From Halorientalis sp. LT38 (lineage in GTDB: Archaea; Halobacteriota; Halobacteria; Halobacteriales; Haloarculaceae), in contig NZ_JAYEZN010000001.1 in the NCBI RefSeq assembly GCF_037031225.1, positions 3,162,001 to 3,226,000 on the forward strand: a stretch of 64,000 nucleotides of DNA, written 5' to 3'. The translations under genes and the position numbers were made by a program. Shown here in pieces: positions 9,389-19,614 of the stretch. Within the stretch, counting starts at the first letter, position 1. Every line of letters begins with the position of its first letter. Under the pieces are notes generated by a model. The model ran no database searches, was not told the origin of the DNA, and saw only the letters and a program-made list of their open reading frames with translations.

Positions 9389-11661
9389 TTGTAACTCACC
9401 TGGCTCATGACGTGTCGGCTCGTCAGCTCGGCCGACGCCGCCGTGTAGTCGAACATCTCGATCATATTCTGGACCGTCTCCTCCTTGACCGCCGCCGTCT
9501 CCGTCCCGCCCGGCGGGTTGTCCCACTGGCGGGGGTCGAAGTCCTCGTAGGTGCGCCGGACGTCCTCCCAGTCGTGTGAGCCCAGCACGGACTCGATGAC
9601 GGGGATCTCCTTCGGGTTCACGTCGGAGATCTGGAACTCGTCGTCGCGGTTGTGCCAGGCGTGGCGGTTCAGCGCCGTGATGATCTTGCTCGTCCGGAAC
9701 TGCTCGACGACCTCGCCGGGCTCGTTGCCCTGGTAGTTGTCCTCGGTGAACCGGCCGAGGTGCTCGATCTCGAACACCTTCATCTTCAGCGGGTCCGGCT
9801 CCTCGAGTTCGCCGCGGTCGTTCTCGACACCTTCGTCGGCCTCCCAGGCGTAGACGTGCTCGATGTACTCCTCGACGGTCTCCTCGTCGACCCGCTTGTC
9901 GCGCATGATCGCCCGGAGCACGTCGTCTTCCTGCTGGCCGAACACGTGGTTTTTCACCGCGACCACCTGGTTCTCGAACTCGACGCGCTCGCTGCCGGAG
10001 AACACCGGGGCGTCGACCAGCCGCTCGGCCATCGCGTTGAGCACGTCACGGGGCATGACGACGTGCTCGACGGGCAGGTCGGCGTGATACCGCTCCTGTT
10101 CCTCGTGGAGCAGGTCCGCGAGGACGTCCCGGGTGTAGGTGACCGGGATGCCCCCGTCGCCGTCCGCGGCGTCGTCGTCCCACTCGAAGTCGTCCATGTC
10201 GATGCGCTCGTCGCCCTCCTGCAGGTAGCCCCGGTCGAACAGCATGGCCTTGTCGACGAGGTCGAGGCCGCTCGGCACGTCCGCGTCGTCGAGCCGCGTG
10301 ACGACGGCGTACAGCGCCGCGGCCTCGATGGCGTGGGGGGCCAGTTCCTTCTCGTTGACGACCGTCTCGCTGTCGCGGACGTAGATGTGCAACGGTTCCC
10401 GGATCCACGCTTCGAGTTCGTCCCAGGACTGGGCGGTCCAGACCTGCGTCTCGTTGGTGAGTTCCCGGCGCAACAGCTGGGCCTCCAGCGAGAGGTTCGT
10501 GAGGTAGGTGAACTCGTGTTTGTCGAGCCGGCGCTTGAGCGCCTTCAGCGGGTCCTGGCCCTCGCGGTCGGCGTGCTGGTTGAGCCTGGCTTCGAGGTCG
10601 GGGTTCGAGATGATGATCATCTGGGTGTCGATGTCCATCCCGATGCCCTTGTCCAGTTTCACCTTGCCCTCGTCGGGGACGTTCAGCAGCTTCTGGAGCA
10701 GGTCGGCGTGCTGGGCGGCGTCCTCGACGACGGTGAGGAGGCCGTTGCCCTGCGAGAGCACGCCGTCGTAGGAGAAGGCCTGCGGGTTCTTCCGGCCGCG
10801 GGAGTCGAGTTCCCGGAGCATGCCGGCCATCCACGAGCCCACGAGGCGCTCCTTGGGGCTGCCGTCGTCCTCGCTGTGGAGGACGCCGATTCCCCGACCC
10901 ACGTCGACGACGAAGTTCTTGATCCGGAGGTGGCGCGGGTCGGTGACCGCCGAGAAGAGGTCCTCGACCTCCTCGCGGCGGTACTGCTCCTCGAGGAAGT
11001 CGTAGGCCTCCCGGCAGAACGGGTCCAGGTCGCCGTCGATCCGGATCGCGACGTGGTCGTCGAGTCGGTCGTTGATCTCGGCGATCAGGTCCGACCGCAC
11101 TTCCTCGGGGAACACCGTCAGCGGGTGGGACTGGACCGGACTCTCGTACCAGTCGTCCTCGTCGCTGACCGGCGAATCGCCGTAGGTCATCCCCGAGGAA
11201 CCCGCGCCGGCTCCGGCGACGTTCCACTCGACGGTGTAGCGCCGTCCTTCCTCGGTCTTCGAGTACTCCCGGAGCCCGTTGATGAGACAACGCTTCAGCT
11301 CGGATTTGCCCGTCGCGGTGGGCCCGTCGAGCCAGATGATCTTCTCGTCTTTGCCCCGGGCGGCCGCGATCGACCGGAGGTCGTCGACGAACTGGTTGAG
11401 CGTGTCCGTGTTGCCGAGGATGGCGTGCTCGCCGTCGTTGTGTGGGTCGTCGAAGAAGCGGTAGCGCTCCTTCTGCTCGCCCTCCTCGATCACCGTCCGC
11501 GTGCCGGCGGCCTCGATGGCCGAGAGCAGGTACTTCGAGGCGTGAGAGGCCAGGTGGGGCTTCTCCAGCACGAGGTCGACGTACTCGCCGAGGCTCATCG
11601 GCTCCTGGTAGGTCTCCTCGAGGGCGACGTCGGCGGCGTCGATGTAGTCGCGTCCGGCCAT
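9379..11661 (-). CDS. prkA: PrkA-family serine protein kinase (second copy)
   Basis: 760 residues with an AAA+ core: Walker A GPTATGKS at residues 113-120 and a sensor-type segment [17 protein letters not shown] around residue 340. PrkA (YeaG) proteins combine an AAA+ module with a C-terminal kinase-like region and phosphorylate proteins during stress or starvation. It starts with ATG at 11661, whose A is the last base of the upstream kinase's TAA stop (TAATG), so the two kinases are coupled. It differs a good deal from the first copy, including a longer N-terminal part (about 110 residues before Walker A) and different linker sequences, so this is an old duplication rather than a recent one. 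Confidence 0.88.
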   Translation of the reverse strand: MAGRDYIDAADVALEETYQEPMSLGEYVDLVLEKPHLASHASKYLLSAIEAAGTRTVIEEGEQKERYRFFDDPHNDGEHAILGNTDTLNQFVDDLRSIAAARGKDEKIIWLDGPTATGKSELKRCLINGLREYSKTEEGRRYTVEWNVAGAGAGSSGMTYGDSPVSDEDDWYESPVQSHPLTVFPEEVRSDLIAEINDRLDDHVAIRIDGDLDPFCREAYDFLEEQYRREEVEDLFSAVTDPRHLRIKNFVVDVGRGIGVLHSEDDGSPKERLVGSWMAGMLRELDSRGRKNPQAFSYDGVLSQGNGLLTVVEDAAQHADLLQKLLNVPDEGKVKLDKGIGMDIDTQMIIISNPDLEARLNQHADREGQDPLKALKRRLDKHEFTYLTNLSLEAQLLRRELTNETQVWTAQSWDELEAWIREPLHIYVRDSETVVNEKELAPHAIEAAALYAVVTRLDDADVPSGLDLVDKAMLFDRGYLQEGDERIDMDDFEWDDDAADGDGGIPVTYTRDVLADLLHEEQERYHADLPVEHVVMPRDVLNAMAERLVDAPVFSGSERVEFENQVVAVKNHVFGQQEDDVLRAIMRDKRVDEETVEEYIEHVYAWEADEGVENDRGELEEPDPLKMKVFEIEHLGRFTEDNYQGNEPGEVVEQFRTSKIITALNRHAWHNRDDEFQISDVNPKEIPVIESVLGSHDWEDVRRTYEDFDPRQWDNPPGGTETAAVKEETVQNMIEMFDYTAASAELTSRHVMSQVSYKWD

Positions 11662-13733
11662 TACTCTTCCATCTCTGCTTTGGCGACCTCGGCGCCGGCG
11701 AACTCCAGCACCTCCTTGGCCCCTTCACGGGTGTAGCCCTGCTCGACGAGCGCCTCGACCCAGGCGTTGCGCTCGTCGTCGTCCATCTCGTTGCTGGAGA
11801 CCAGCGCCGAGAAGTTGATGTTGTGCTTCTTGTCCTCCCAGAGTTTTCGCTCCAGGGCCCGGCGCAGGCGGTCGTTGTCCTGCGGGTTGAAGGTGTCACC
11901 CTCGCGCGCCCTGCGAGAGACCCAGTTCGACACTTCCTGGCGGAAGTCGTCCTTGCGGTCCTCCGGGACGTTGAGTTTCTCCTCGACGGACCTGAGGAAC
12001 GTCTCGTCGGGTTCCTGCTCGCGACCCGTGATCTCGTCCTCGACGGTGTCGTCGTCGATGTAGGCCATGACGTGATCCATGTACTTCTCGCCCTGGCGCT
12101 GGATCTCGTCGACGTCGTAGGCCAGCGCGTGGCGCACGTCCTCGATGGCCCGGTCCTTGTACTCCTCGCGGACGAGTTCGAGGTAACGGTAGTAGGTCTC
12201 GAACCGGTCTTCGGGGATCGACCCGTGGTTCTCGAGGTTCTCCTCGAAGTGGTTGAAGGTCGTCAGCGGGGAGAGGAACTGCCGGCTCCGGTGCATCGAG
12301 TCCATGATGGCCTCGGCGATCTCGTCGCCGATGAACCGGGGCGAGACGCCCTCCATGCCCTCGCCGATCTCGGCCATCTCGGCGGCCTCGTCCTGCAACT
12401 TCTTCACGTCGACGTCCTCGGCCTCGTCGACCTCGCCGTTGTAGGCCTTTGCCTTCTGGACGATGTCCACGGTCCCCGAGTCGGGTTCCTCGATCCGGGT
12501 GAGCACGCCGAAGAGGCCGGCCATCTCCAGGGTGTGCGGTTCGACCTGGATGTCCGGGAGGTCGGCGTTGCGCAGCATCTTCTCGTAGATGCGCGACTCC
12601 TCCTCGTACTGGAGGACGTACGGGAAGTCGATCCGCTTGGTCCGGTCGTTGAACGCCTCCATCTTCTCGTCGCCCTTCTTGTCCTTGTACTCGGGCATGT
12701 TCGTCCGCCCGACGATCACCTGGTCGATGTCGATCCGGGGGTTGTTCTTGGGCTTGATCGTCTGCTCCTGCGTCGCGTGCAGGAAGTCGTAGAGGAACTC
12801 CCGCTGGAGTTTCAGTAGCTCCTCGCCGGAGAATATGCCGCGGTTGGCGTTACAGAACGCCCCGGAGTAGTCGAAGGCCCTGGGATCACTCTCCCCGTAG
12901 ATGGCGATCTTCGAGTAGTTGACGTCGCCGGTCAACTCGGTCTCGTCCTGGTTTTTCTTGTCCTTGGGCTCGAAGGTCTCGATGGCGCGGCGCTGGTTCT
13001 CGTCGGCGACGATCCGGACGATCTCGACGTGGTTCTCGAGAACCGACTCCAGATCGTCGTCGTAGTAGGCCAGCAGCCGATCCATGTAGAACTCGCTGGC
13101 CGGATCGAGCGCCTGCTCGTTGCGGATCGTGTAGGGCGCCTCGAGTGCCTCGTTGAGGTCTTCGATGACCCGATCGCGCTGTTCCTGGGGTAGCAGGACG
13201 AGCGGGTCCTGGTTCATCGGGGACCGGACGGTGTCGTCGGCGGGGTCCTGGTCCTGGATGATGTCACAGAGGTTCGTCCACCGGAAGGTGTACATCCGGC
13301 CTTCGTCGGTGCGGGTGTAGTGCTCGTAGTACCGCCGGACCTGGCGGTCGAAGTCGGACTTCCCGGAGCCGACCGGGCCGAGGAGCAGTTTGATGCGCTT
13401 CTCGGGGCCGAGCCCGCGGGCGCCGGACTTGACCTTGTTGACGAACTCGTGGATGGCCTCGTGGATGACGCGGCCGTAGAAGGTGTTCTCCCCGTCGTTC
13501 AGCGGGTCTTCGGCGGCCAGCGCGTACTCGACGACGCCGGCGTCTTCGTCGTACTCGGTGCCGTAGTAGTCGAACATGTCGGCAACGCGCTGGTGTGCGT
13601 TGCGGGCGATCCGCGGGTCGTCGTACAGCTGGTCGAGGTACCAGTCGAAGCTTCGGGTCTCCCTGAGGTCCGCCGGGATGGAATCCTGGTACTCACGACT
13701 CAGCTCTGCGAGGGTCTCCTTTGTGTCGGTCAT
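11661..13733 (-). CDS. prkA: PrkA-family serine protein kinase (first gene of the operon)
   Basis: 690 residues from ATG at 13733 (MTDTKETLAELSREYQDS), the normal PrkA N terminus; the open frame extends 78 codons further upstream but that part is Ala/Arg-rich and unlike the family. Walker A is GPVGSGKS at residues 119-126; the sensor region reads IDIDQVIVGRTNMPEYK; the segment ANRGIFSGEELLKL is typical of PrkA. It is the closest to bacterial PrkA/YeaG of the two copies and heads an operon prkA-prkA-yeaH-spoVR of 7.7 kb in which every junction overlaps. A weak TATA-like GTACAA lies 17-25 bases before the start; a stronger one lies far upstream in the divergent spacer. Confidence 0.92.
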   Translation of the reverse strand: MTDTKETLAELSREYQDSIPADLRETRSFDWYLDQLYDDPRIARNAHQRVADMFDYYGTEYDEDAGVVEYALAAEDPLNDGENTFYGRVIHEAIHEFVNKVKSGARGLGPEKRIKLLLGPVGSGKSDFDRQVRRYYEHYTRTDEGRMYTFRWTNLCDIIQDQDPADDTVRSPMNQDPLVLLPQEQRDRVIEDLNEALEAPYTIRNEQALDPASEFYMDRLLAYYDDDLESVLENHVEIVRIVADENQRRAIETFEPKDKKNQDETELTGDVNYSKIAIYGESDPRAFDYSGAFCNANRGIFSGEELLKLQREFLYDFLHATQEQTIKPKNNPRIDIDQVIVGRTNMPEYKDKKGDEKMEAFNDRTKRIDFPYVLQYEEESRIYEKMLRNADLPDIQVEPHTLEMAGLFGVLTRIEEPDSGTVDIVQKAKAYNGEVDEAEDVDVKKLQDEAAEMAEIGEGMEGVSPRFIGDEIAEAIMDSMHRSRQFLSPLTTFNHFEENLENHGSIPEDRFETYYRYLELVREEYKDRAIEDVRHALAYDVDEIQRQGEKYMDHVMAYIDDDTVEDEITGREQEPDETFLRSVEEKLNVPEDRKDDFRQEVSNWVSRRAREGDTFNPQDNDRLRRALERKLWEDKKHNINFSALVSSNEMDDDERNAWVEALVEQGYTREGAKEVLEFAGAEVAKAEMEE

Positions 13734-14311
13734 GCTATCACGGACAGGTTGTACGAGGGGCACCGCGACGCTGGCCGCGGTCCGCCCCGCTGTGACGGGT
13801 GCGATCCCGTCGGTCTCGGTGGCGCCCACTGCAACAGCCCACACTCCGCCGGTCGCCGGCTCGTCGGTCCCGGCCGCCCGGAACCACAGCGCGCGCTCGC
13901 GCGACGCGAGCAACCGCGCGCCCGTCCCGCGAGGGACTCGTTCGTGTTCCGTGCCATGAGTAATCATACCACTCCGGCAGCCCGAGACGCCCGGCGGCGG
14001 TGGGGCGCGAAGAAATACCGTGACGTTCGGGCTGCGAGCGGGGGGCGGTGGTGGGGGTCGTGTATGGGTGGGCTTACCACCGATACTATTTATTTAATGA
14101 GTTGCCCAGGTACATAAGAATTGCTCCGAGGGGGTTTTTCCGGCCGTTTGTTCCGGTGCGCCGAGCGGCCGAAACTCGCCCACGGAGAACGCCCCGCTTG
14201 CCCTGCCTTCCGCGTGGTTTCGTGGCCCTTTATATACGGGGCGAGAGCGGGGCCGGCGGACCGACCGCCGGAGACCGCGCCACTGATGGGTTGTCGGGCG
14301 AAACCCAGGGT
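13734..14311. other. 578-base divergent spacer with two AT-rich promoter islands
   Basis: No convincing gene is seen. ACTATTTATTTAAT at 14085-14098 is TATA-like on both strands and could drive the prkA operon leftward (leader about 330 bases) or a transcript rightward. CTTTATATA at 14228-14236 is a clear box for the rightward gene at 14312, giving a leader of about 55 bases that contains the hairpin CCGGCGG-ACCGA-CCGCCGG (14253-14271). The part from 13740 to 13960 is very G+C rich with an imperfect palindrome (CTCGCGCGACGCGAG near 13900) and may be a structured leader. Confidence 0.5.
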
Positions 14312-14698
14312 ATGGACTTCGCGGACCTCGCGCCCGGATGGGAGGTGTGGTCGGAGAGCGAGACGCGCTCGGTCCTCGCCTTCCGCCCCGACGTCTTCGA
14401 CAGCAGCGACTTTCCCGCGGCCTGTCTGCCGACGATCTACCTCACGAAGGGGCAGCGCGACCGCCGCCCGGGTCGCCACCAGCCCTCACCCGGGGACCCC
14501 TGGCACGTGACGCTCTTCCTCGAACCCGAGATCGAGGTCGCGAGTCGACGCTTCGACGACGAGTCCGCCGCCGTCGCCGGCGCTCGCGACCTCGCCGCCG
14601 AGTTCGCCGCCGGCGAGTTCGACCTCCGGGACGTCTATCAGGTGCCCCGCGAGGAGTACCTCGACGAACTGGAGCGATTGGTCGGCGAGACGGCGTAG
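14312..14698 (+). CDS. DUF5820-like haloarchaeal protein
   Basis: 128-residue protein from ATG at 14312 (MDFADLAPGWEVWSESETR). The frame is open further upstream, but the promoter at 14228-14236 and the family N terminus favour this start. Sequence such as VLAFRPDVFDSSDFPAACL, PTIYLTKGQRDRRPG and DPWHVTLFLEPEIEVASR is conserved in haloarchaea; I associate it with DUF5820, from memory. No catalytic motif or membrane segment is visible. Function unknown. It is monocistronic, divergent from the prkA operon. Confidence 0.7.
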   Translation: MDFADLAPGWEVWSESETRSVLAFRPDVFDSSDFPAACLPTIYLTKGQRDRRPGRHQPSPGDPWHVTLFLEPEIEVASRRFDDESAAVAGARDLAAEFAAGEFDLRDVYQVPREEYLDELERLVGETA

Positions 14699-14871
14699 CC
14701 GTCCTGCCGTCGCGTCGAGATGGTTCACTATCGAACGGCTTTACTGATCGAGGTGTTATACTGTGAACCATTCATGTACTCGAGTCCCTCCGTGCGACGG
14801 GGTCGGCGCGGGCGGTCCCGTCGCCCTAACGGCGAGTCGTCGCTGCCCCTGTGGCAGGGCGGGATCGACCG

Positions 14872-17748
14872 ATGACGGGCGAGGAACCCTCGCTCGACGG
14901 CACACAGGTCCTCGTCATCGGGCCGGGCGACTGGCTCGACGAACTCGCGAGCGGGCTCGAGACGGACACCGGCCCGCTCGTCCGGCGGGTCGAGACGGCG
15001 GCTGCGGGGCTGGACGCGATCCGAACGGGCTCGGTCGACTGTGTCGTCACCGACTATCGGCTCCCGGAGACCACCGGTGTCGAGCTCTCGGAGCGGATCA
15101 GGGCGGCGTCGGCGACGCTGCCCGTCGTCGTCGCGACCCCGGACGGTGACGAGACCGTCGCCGGCGAGGCCATCGCGGCCGGCGCCACCGGCTACGTCCC
15201 GGTCGCGGTTCCGGCCGACCCGCCGGTCGAAACGATCCGGGCCCGGATCGCGGACGCACTCGACGTCGCGCGGCAGGACAGCGTCCGCCGTGAACGCGCA
15301 CGGCAGTTCGACGCCGTGTTTCACGACGCACAGACGGCGACGTGGGTCCTCGACGCCGCGGGTCGACTCGAACGCGCCAACCGCGCAGCGCGAGAACTGA
15401 TCGACGAGACCTCCCGCGTCGGCGAACCGTTCTGGGACCTGCCCTGGTGGTCCCAGACGCCGGCGATCAGGACCGACGTCCGCCAGCTCGTCGAAGGAGC
15501 GATCGACGGCCGGTTCGGTGCCGCGACCGTCTACGATCCGCTCGACGGGGAACCGGGACAGGTGATCGATCTCTCCGTTCGCCCGGTCGAGAACGAACGC
15601 GGCGAGGTGATCTCGATCGTGATCGAGGGCGTCGAGATCACGGACCGGGTCGGGCTTGAACGCGACCTCCGCCGGTCCGAACGCCTCCACCGGGTCACCC
15701 TCAACAACATGACCGACACCGTCCTCATCACGGACGAGGACGGCGAGTACACGTACGTCTGTCCGAACGTCCACTTCATCTTCGGCTACACCGCCGAGGA
15801 GATCCGCGCACAGGGGACCATCGAGGAACTGCTCGGGGCGGACCGCTTCGACCGCGAGGAACTCGCCGCGAACGGCATCCTCAAGAACATCGAGTGTACG
15901 GCCACCGACAAGGCCGGCCGCGAACACACGCTGCTGGTCAACGTTCGCGAGGTCGACATTCAGGGGGGAACGCTCCTGTATAGCTGTCGGGACATCACGA
16001 AACGCAAACAGCGCGAGGAGGCGCTGGCGACGCTGCAGGAACTCGCGCGATCGTTCCTCTACGCCGGCACGCACGACGAGATCGCCCAGCACATCGTCGA
16101 CGACGCGGCGACGGTGCTCGATCTGGACGCCAGCGCCGTCTACCTGTTCGACGCCGACTCGAACGAGCTCCGGCCGGCCGCTCACTCGCGGGCGATGCGT
16201 GACCACCACGGACCGCTGCCTCGCGTCCACGCCGACGCCGAGACGCTCCCGGGCCACGCCTTCATCTCGGGGACGGCGCAGTTCTTCGACGACGTCCACC
16301 GGGCGGACCGTCTCGACAACCGCGCGACCGACCTCAGGACCGCCGGATACATTCCGCTCGGTGATCACGGCGTCTTCGTCGTCGGCTCGGACGCCGTCGG
16401 CGCGTTCGACGACGTGACACGCGAACTGGCCGACCTGCTCGCCGCGACTGCGGAAGCGGCGCTCGACCGCGTCTCCCGGGAGTCGCGGCTCCGCACCCAG
16501 GAGCGAACGCTCCAGGAGCAGAACGAACAGCTCAGCGCCCTCAACCGGATCAACGAGACGATCCGGGCCATCGACCAGGCCGTCGTGCAGGCCGAAACGC
16601 GCGAGGAGATCGACCGCTCCGTCTGTGAACTGCTGACGAGCGACGACCGGTTCAGCTTCGCCTGGATCGGGGACGTCGACACGGCGACCGAGACCCTCAC
16701 TGCGCGCGAGTGGGTCGGCGACGAACAGGGGTATCTCGACAGCCAGTCCTTCGCGATCGGTCCGTCGGGGACCGAGCCGGCCGGCGAGACGGCGGCGACG
16801 GGCGAACTGACGATGGTGTCGAACGTCGCGGCGGACCTCCGGGAGGACTCGTGGCGGACGGCCGCGCTCACCCGGGATTTCATGTCGGTGTTGAGCATCC
16901 CGCTCGAGTACAGCGATCTCACGCACGGCGTCCTGACGGTCTACGCGGACACCCGCGACGCGTTCGACGAGACGGCGAGGGCCGTGCTCGCGGAACTCGG
17001 TGAGACCATCGCGGCGGCGCTCAGCGCCATCGAGCGCAAGAACGCACTGCTGACGACCTCGATAACGCGCGTGGAGTTCGAGGTGGACGATCCGACGTTC
17101 GTCCTCTCGCGGCTCGCACGAGCGGCCGACTGTACGCTCTCCTATCAGGGCGGCGTCCAGCAGACGACGGACGGAAGTTACGTGTTCGTCACCGTCGAAG
17201 ACGGCGCCGTCGGACCGGTCAACGACGCCGCGGCGGACCTGGTCGGTATCGACGAGGTTCAGCAGATTAGCGCCGACGGCGACAGCGGCGTCCTGCGACT
17301 GGGGCTCGCACAGCCGTTCCTCGCGCTAGACCTGGCCGATCACGGCGCCGTCTTCCGGGCCGCGACCGCCGACCCGACGACGACGGACCTCACCGTCGAC
17401 ATTCCGACGAGCATCGACGTGCGGACCATCACGCAACTGGTCGCCGACACGTTCGAGGACGTCGAACTCCGGCGCAAACGGACGCTCGACCAGGCCGGCG
17501 AACACGACGTCTACGCCGCGTTCATCGCCGACCTCACCGACCGCCAGCTCGAAGTCGTCCAGACGGCCTACTACAGCGGGTTCTTCGAGTCACCGCGGGA
17601 GAGCACCGGCGAAGACGTCGCGGCGACGCTCGGCATCTCCCCACCAGCGTTCTACCAGCACATCCGGGCCGTCCAGCGGAAACTGTTCACGGCGCTGTTC
17701 GAGGACCGAAACCCCTCCGTCGCGGCGTCGTCGACTGGGGTTCAATAG
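14872..17748 (+). CDS. Bat-like multi-domain sensor-regulator (receiver-like, PAS, GAF, HTH-10)
   Basis: About 958 residues. Order of parts: a receiver-like domain (DCVVTDYRLPETTGVELSE in residues 1-120), two PAS-like domains (about 140-255 and 265-390; the second has YTYVCPNVHFIFGYTAEEI), two GAF domains (about 395-530 and 555-715), a Bat-specific associated domain from about 725 (ITRVEFEVDDPTFVLSRLAR) and a C-terminal HTH-10 (TDRQLEVVQTAYYSGFFE, GISPPAFYQHIRAVQRKL). Such proteins are relatives of the bacterio-opsin activator and respond to redox, light or metabolite cues. I chose ATG 14872; an in-frame GTG at 14851 is possible. It lies directly before two glutamate dehydrogenase units and may control them, which is inference. 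Confidence 0.85.
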   Translation: MTGEEPSLDGTQVLVIGPGDWLDELASGLETDTGPLVRRVETAAAGLDAIRTGSVDCVVTDYRLPETTGVELSERIRAASATLPVVVATPDGDETVAGEAIAAGATGYVPVAVPADPPVETIRARIADALDVARQDSVRRERARQFDAVFHDAQTATWVLDAAGRLERANRAARELIDETSRVGEPFWDLPWWSQTPAIRTDVRQLVEGAIDGRFGAATVYDPLDGEPGQVIDLSVRPVENERGEVISIVIEGVEITDRVGLERDLRRSERLHRVTLNNMTDTVLITDEDGEYTYVCPNVHFIFGYTAEEIRAQGTIEELLGADRFDREELAANGILKNIECTATDKAGREHTLLVNVREVDIQGGTLLYSCRDITKRKQREEALATLQELARSFLYAGTHDEIAQHIVDDAATVLDLDASAVYLFDADSNELRPAAHSRAMRDHHGPLPRVHADAETLPGHAFISGTAQFFDDVHRADRLDNRATDLRTAGYIPLGDHGVFVVGSDAVGAFDDVTRELADLLAATAEAALDRVSRESRLRTQERTLQEQNEQLSALNRINETIRAIDQAVVQAETREEIDRSVCELLTSDDRFSFAWIGDVDTATETLTAREWVGDEQGYLDSQSFAIGPSGTEPAGETAATGELTMVSNVAADLREDSWRTAALTRDFMSVLSIPLEYSDLTHGVLTVYADTRDAFDETARAVLAELGETIAAALSAIERKNALLTTSITRVEFEVDDPTFVLSRLARAADCTLSYQGGVQQTTDGSYVFVTVEDGAVGPVNDAAADLVGIDEVQQISADGDSGVLRLGLAQPFLALDLADHGAVFRAATADPTTTDLTVDIPTSIDVRTITQLVADTFEDVELRRKRTLDQAGEHDVYAAFIADLTDRQLEVVQTAYYSGFFESPRESTGEDVAATLGISPPAFYQHIRAVQRKLFTALFEDRNPSVAASSTGVQ

Positions 17749-17765
17749 TAAACCCCCTATTGTCG
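17743..17765 (+). promoter_or_regulatory. operator-like inverted repeat, also containing the motif shared with the second gdh locus
   Basis: CAATAG-N8-CTATTG (17743-17762) is a perfect inverted repeat beginning within the last codons of the Bat-like gene and about 40 bases before the TATA-like box CTTATACAC (17799-17807) of the next transcript. Its right part AAACCCCCTATTGTCG (17750-17765) reappears as AAACCCCCATTATCG on the opposite strand at 19615-19629, before the second glutamate dehydrogenase gene. Confidence 0.45.
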
Positions 17766-17860
17766 CGAGTACTTTGGTAGTCAACGGGGGGGTATTCCCT
17801 TATACACTTATTATTGCAAATCGAGTGCCGCGGTCGTCGGCAGGCACTCGTGAGCCACCC

Positions 17861-18004
17861 ATGAGAGATGTCACGCAAACCCCCGACGAGGAAACGCCGT
17901 ACGAGTGCTTCGAGTGTGGTGCCGTCATCGTCGCCGAGGACGACCCCAGCCCCTGTCCGGAGTGCGGGAGCGAGATGCGAAACCGCCAGACGCCACTGGA
18001 GTGA
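17861..18004 (+). CDS. small zinc-ribbon protein (rubrerythrin-like domain, DUF7129 type)
   Basis: 47 residues with two CxxC pairs (CFECG and CPECG) spaced like a rubredoxin/rubrerythrin zinc ribbon. Short proteins of this form are common in haloarchaea and I associate them with DUF7129. ATG 17861 follows a TATA-like box at 17799-17807 by about 55 bases. Two bases separate its stop from the ATG of the glutamate dehydrogenase gene, so the two are co-transcribed. Function not known; metal binding is the safe inference. Confidence 0.8.
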   Translation: MRDVTQTPDEETPYECFECGAVIVAEDDPSPCPECGSEMRNRQTPLE

Positions 18005-18006
18005 CG

Positions 18007-19296
18007 ATGTCCTCGGATTCGACGAGCGCCGACGACGACCAGTCGGCGGCCGGTCCGGAATCGGCGGTCGAGACCGCTCGCCGACAGTTGCGACGTGCCG
18101 CTGGCCACCTGGACATCGATCCCAACGTGGTCGAACGGCTCATGCATCCCAAGAGGGTGCAGGAGGTGACGGTCCCCATCGAACGCGACGACGGGACCGT
18201 CGAGGTGTTCACCGGCTATCGCGCCCAGCACGACAGCGTCCGCGGGCCCTACAAGGGCGGACTCCGATACCAGCCAGAGGTCACCCGCGACGAGTGTGTC
18301 GGGCTCGCGATGTGGATGACCTGGAAGTGCGCCGTCATGGACCTCCCCTTCGGCGGCGCGAAAGGCGGCATCGCCGTCGACCCGAAAGCCCTCAGCGAGT
18401 CCGAGCGCGAACGACTCACGCGGCGGTTCGCCGAGGAGATCCGGCACGTCATCGGCCCGACCAGAGACATTCCGGCACCCGACATGGGGACCGACCCACA
18501 GACGATGGCGTGGCTGATGGACGCGTACTCGATGCAGGAGGGTGAGACCGTCCCCGGCGTCGTCACGGGGAAGCCACCGGTCGTCGGGGGGAGCGAAGGG
18601 CGGGAGGCGGCGCCCGGCCGGAGCGTGGCGATCGTCACTCGCGAGGCCGTCGACTACTACGACCGGGAGCTCGCGGACGTGACGGTCGCCGTCCAGGGGT
18701 ACGGCAGCGTCGGTGCGAACGCGGCCCGGTTGCTCCACGACTGGGGCGCGACCGTCGTCTCGGTCAGCGACGTCACCGGCGCGATCTACGACCCCGACGG
18801 ACTCGATCCGAACTCGATCCCCTCACACGACGAGGAACCCGGCGCCGTCGGCCGTCAGGACGTCCCCGAGACGCTCACCAACGACGAACTCCTCGAACTC
18901 GACGTCGACGTGCTCGTCCCGGCCGCGATCGGCAACGTGCTCACGGGAGCGAACGCGCACGCCGTCGCCGCCGACGTCATCGTCGAAGGGGCCAACGGGC
19001 CGGTCACGACTGCCGCCGACGAAATCTTCGCCGAACGCGGGATCCCCGTGATCCCGGACATCCTCGCCAACGCTGGCGGTGTCACCGTCTCCTACTTCGA
19101 GTGGTTGCAGGACATCAACCGTCGCGCCTGGTCGCTCGAGCGCGTCCACGACGAGCTCGAGACCGAGATGCTGGCGGCCTGGCGGGACGTGTGTGAAGCC
19201 TACGAGGCCCGCGACGTCACGTGGCGGGACGCGGCGTACATCGTCGCGCTCTCGCGGGTCGCCGAGGCGCACGAAGCGCGAGGGCTCTGGCCGTGA
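18007..19296 (+). CDS. gdhA: glutamate dehydrogenase (first copy)
   Basis: 429-residue member of the Glu/Leu/Phe/Val dehydrogenase family, converting glutamate and 2-oxoglutarate plus ammonium. Motifs: [19 protein letters not shown], the catalytic lysine in [29 protein letters not shown], and the dinucleotide fold [17 protein letters not shown]. The N terminus carries an acidic extension (residues 1-18). It is coupled to the small zinc-ribbon gene just upstream and its stop overlaps the GTG of the next short ORF (GTGA). A second, clearly diverged copy follows at 19724, so the cell probably uses the two with different cofactors or in different nitrogen states. Confidence 0.95.
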   Translation: MSSDSTSADDDQSAAGPESAVETARRQLRRAAGHLDIDPNVVERLMHPKRVQEVTVPIERDDGTVEVFTGYRAQHDSVRGPYKGGLRYQPEVTRDECVGLAMWMTWKCAVMDLPFGGAKGGIAVDPKALSESERERLTRRFAEEIRHVIGPTRDIPAPDMGTDPQTMAWLMDAYSMQEGETVPGVVTGKPPVVGGSEGREAAPGRSVAIVTREAVDYYDRELADVTVAVQGYGSVGANAARLLHDWGATVVSVSDVTGAIYDPDGLDPNSIPSHDEEPGAVGRQDVPETLTNDELLELDVDVLVPAAIGNVLTGANAHAVAADVIVEGANGPVTTAADEIFAERGIPVIPDILANAGGVTVSYFEWLQDINRRAWSLERVHDELETEMLAAWRDVCEAYEARDVTWRDAAYIVALSRVAEAHEARGLWP

Positions 19297-19610
19297 GTAC
19301 CACGACCGCCATTCAGCGCTTCTTCGAGGCGACGCGCCCAGTCAGATACGTCCACGATCCGACCGCTGCACCGTGTTTCCGGTCGGTCACCCGGATCTGG
19401 CACTTTCCGAGCGGCGACGCGTTCCTCAGTCGGACCGGCCGACGCGACTGTCTGCTTCCGGACGTCGACCGCGTGGCGGTTCCGGCGAGCGAAACTCGAC
19501 GAATCGCCGGGGCCGTGGTGATCGATACTGACGCCACGATCCGCGTGATCGACGACGACGAGCGAAAGGTAATAGAATTTGATACGAATGTCGTGATCGG
19601 AGAACGGTAA
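19293..19610 (+). CDS. hypothetical protein overlapping gdhA stop
   Basis: A 105-residue frame starting with GTG at 19293 that overlaps the gdhA stop as GTGA. The product ([19 protein letters not shown] at the N terminus, [19 protein letters not shown] near the C terminus) has no motif that I recognise and no membrane segment. The last 20 codons use more A/T-ending codons than neighbours. The coupled start argues for a real gene; the Arg-rich middle is less typical of haloarchaeal proteins. It could be a species-specific gene or a chance frame. Confidence 0.4.
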   Translation: MSTTTAIQRFFEATRPVRYVHDPTAAPCFRSVTRIWHFPSGDAFLSRTGRRDCLLPDVDRVAVPASETRRIAGAVVIDTDATIRVIDDDERKVIEFDTNVVIGER

Positions 19611-19614
19611 CGGT

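Noticed and set aside
13734..13967. 78-codon extension of the first PrkA protein
   Set aside because: The extension is Ala/Arg/Val-rich, has no similarity to PrkA N termini, and MTDTKETLAEL at 13733 is the usual start.
14099..14227. SRP RNA or RNase P RNA in the spacer after the AT box
   Set aside because: Core motifs of SRP RNA (GGAAGGAGCAGC-like) or RNase P RNA (GAGGAAAGTCC-like) are not present.
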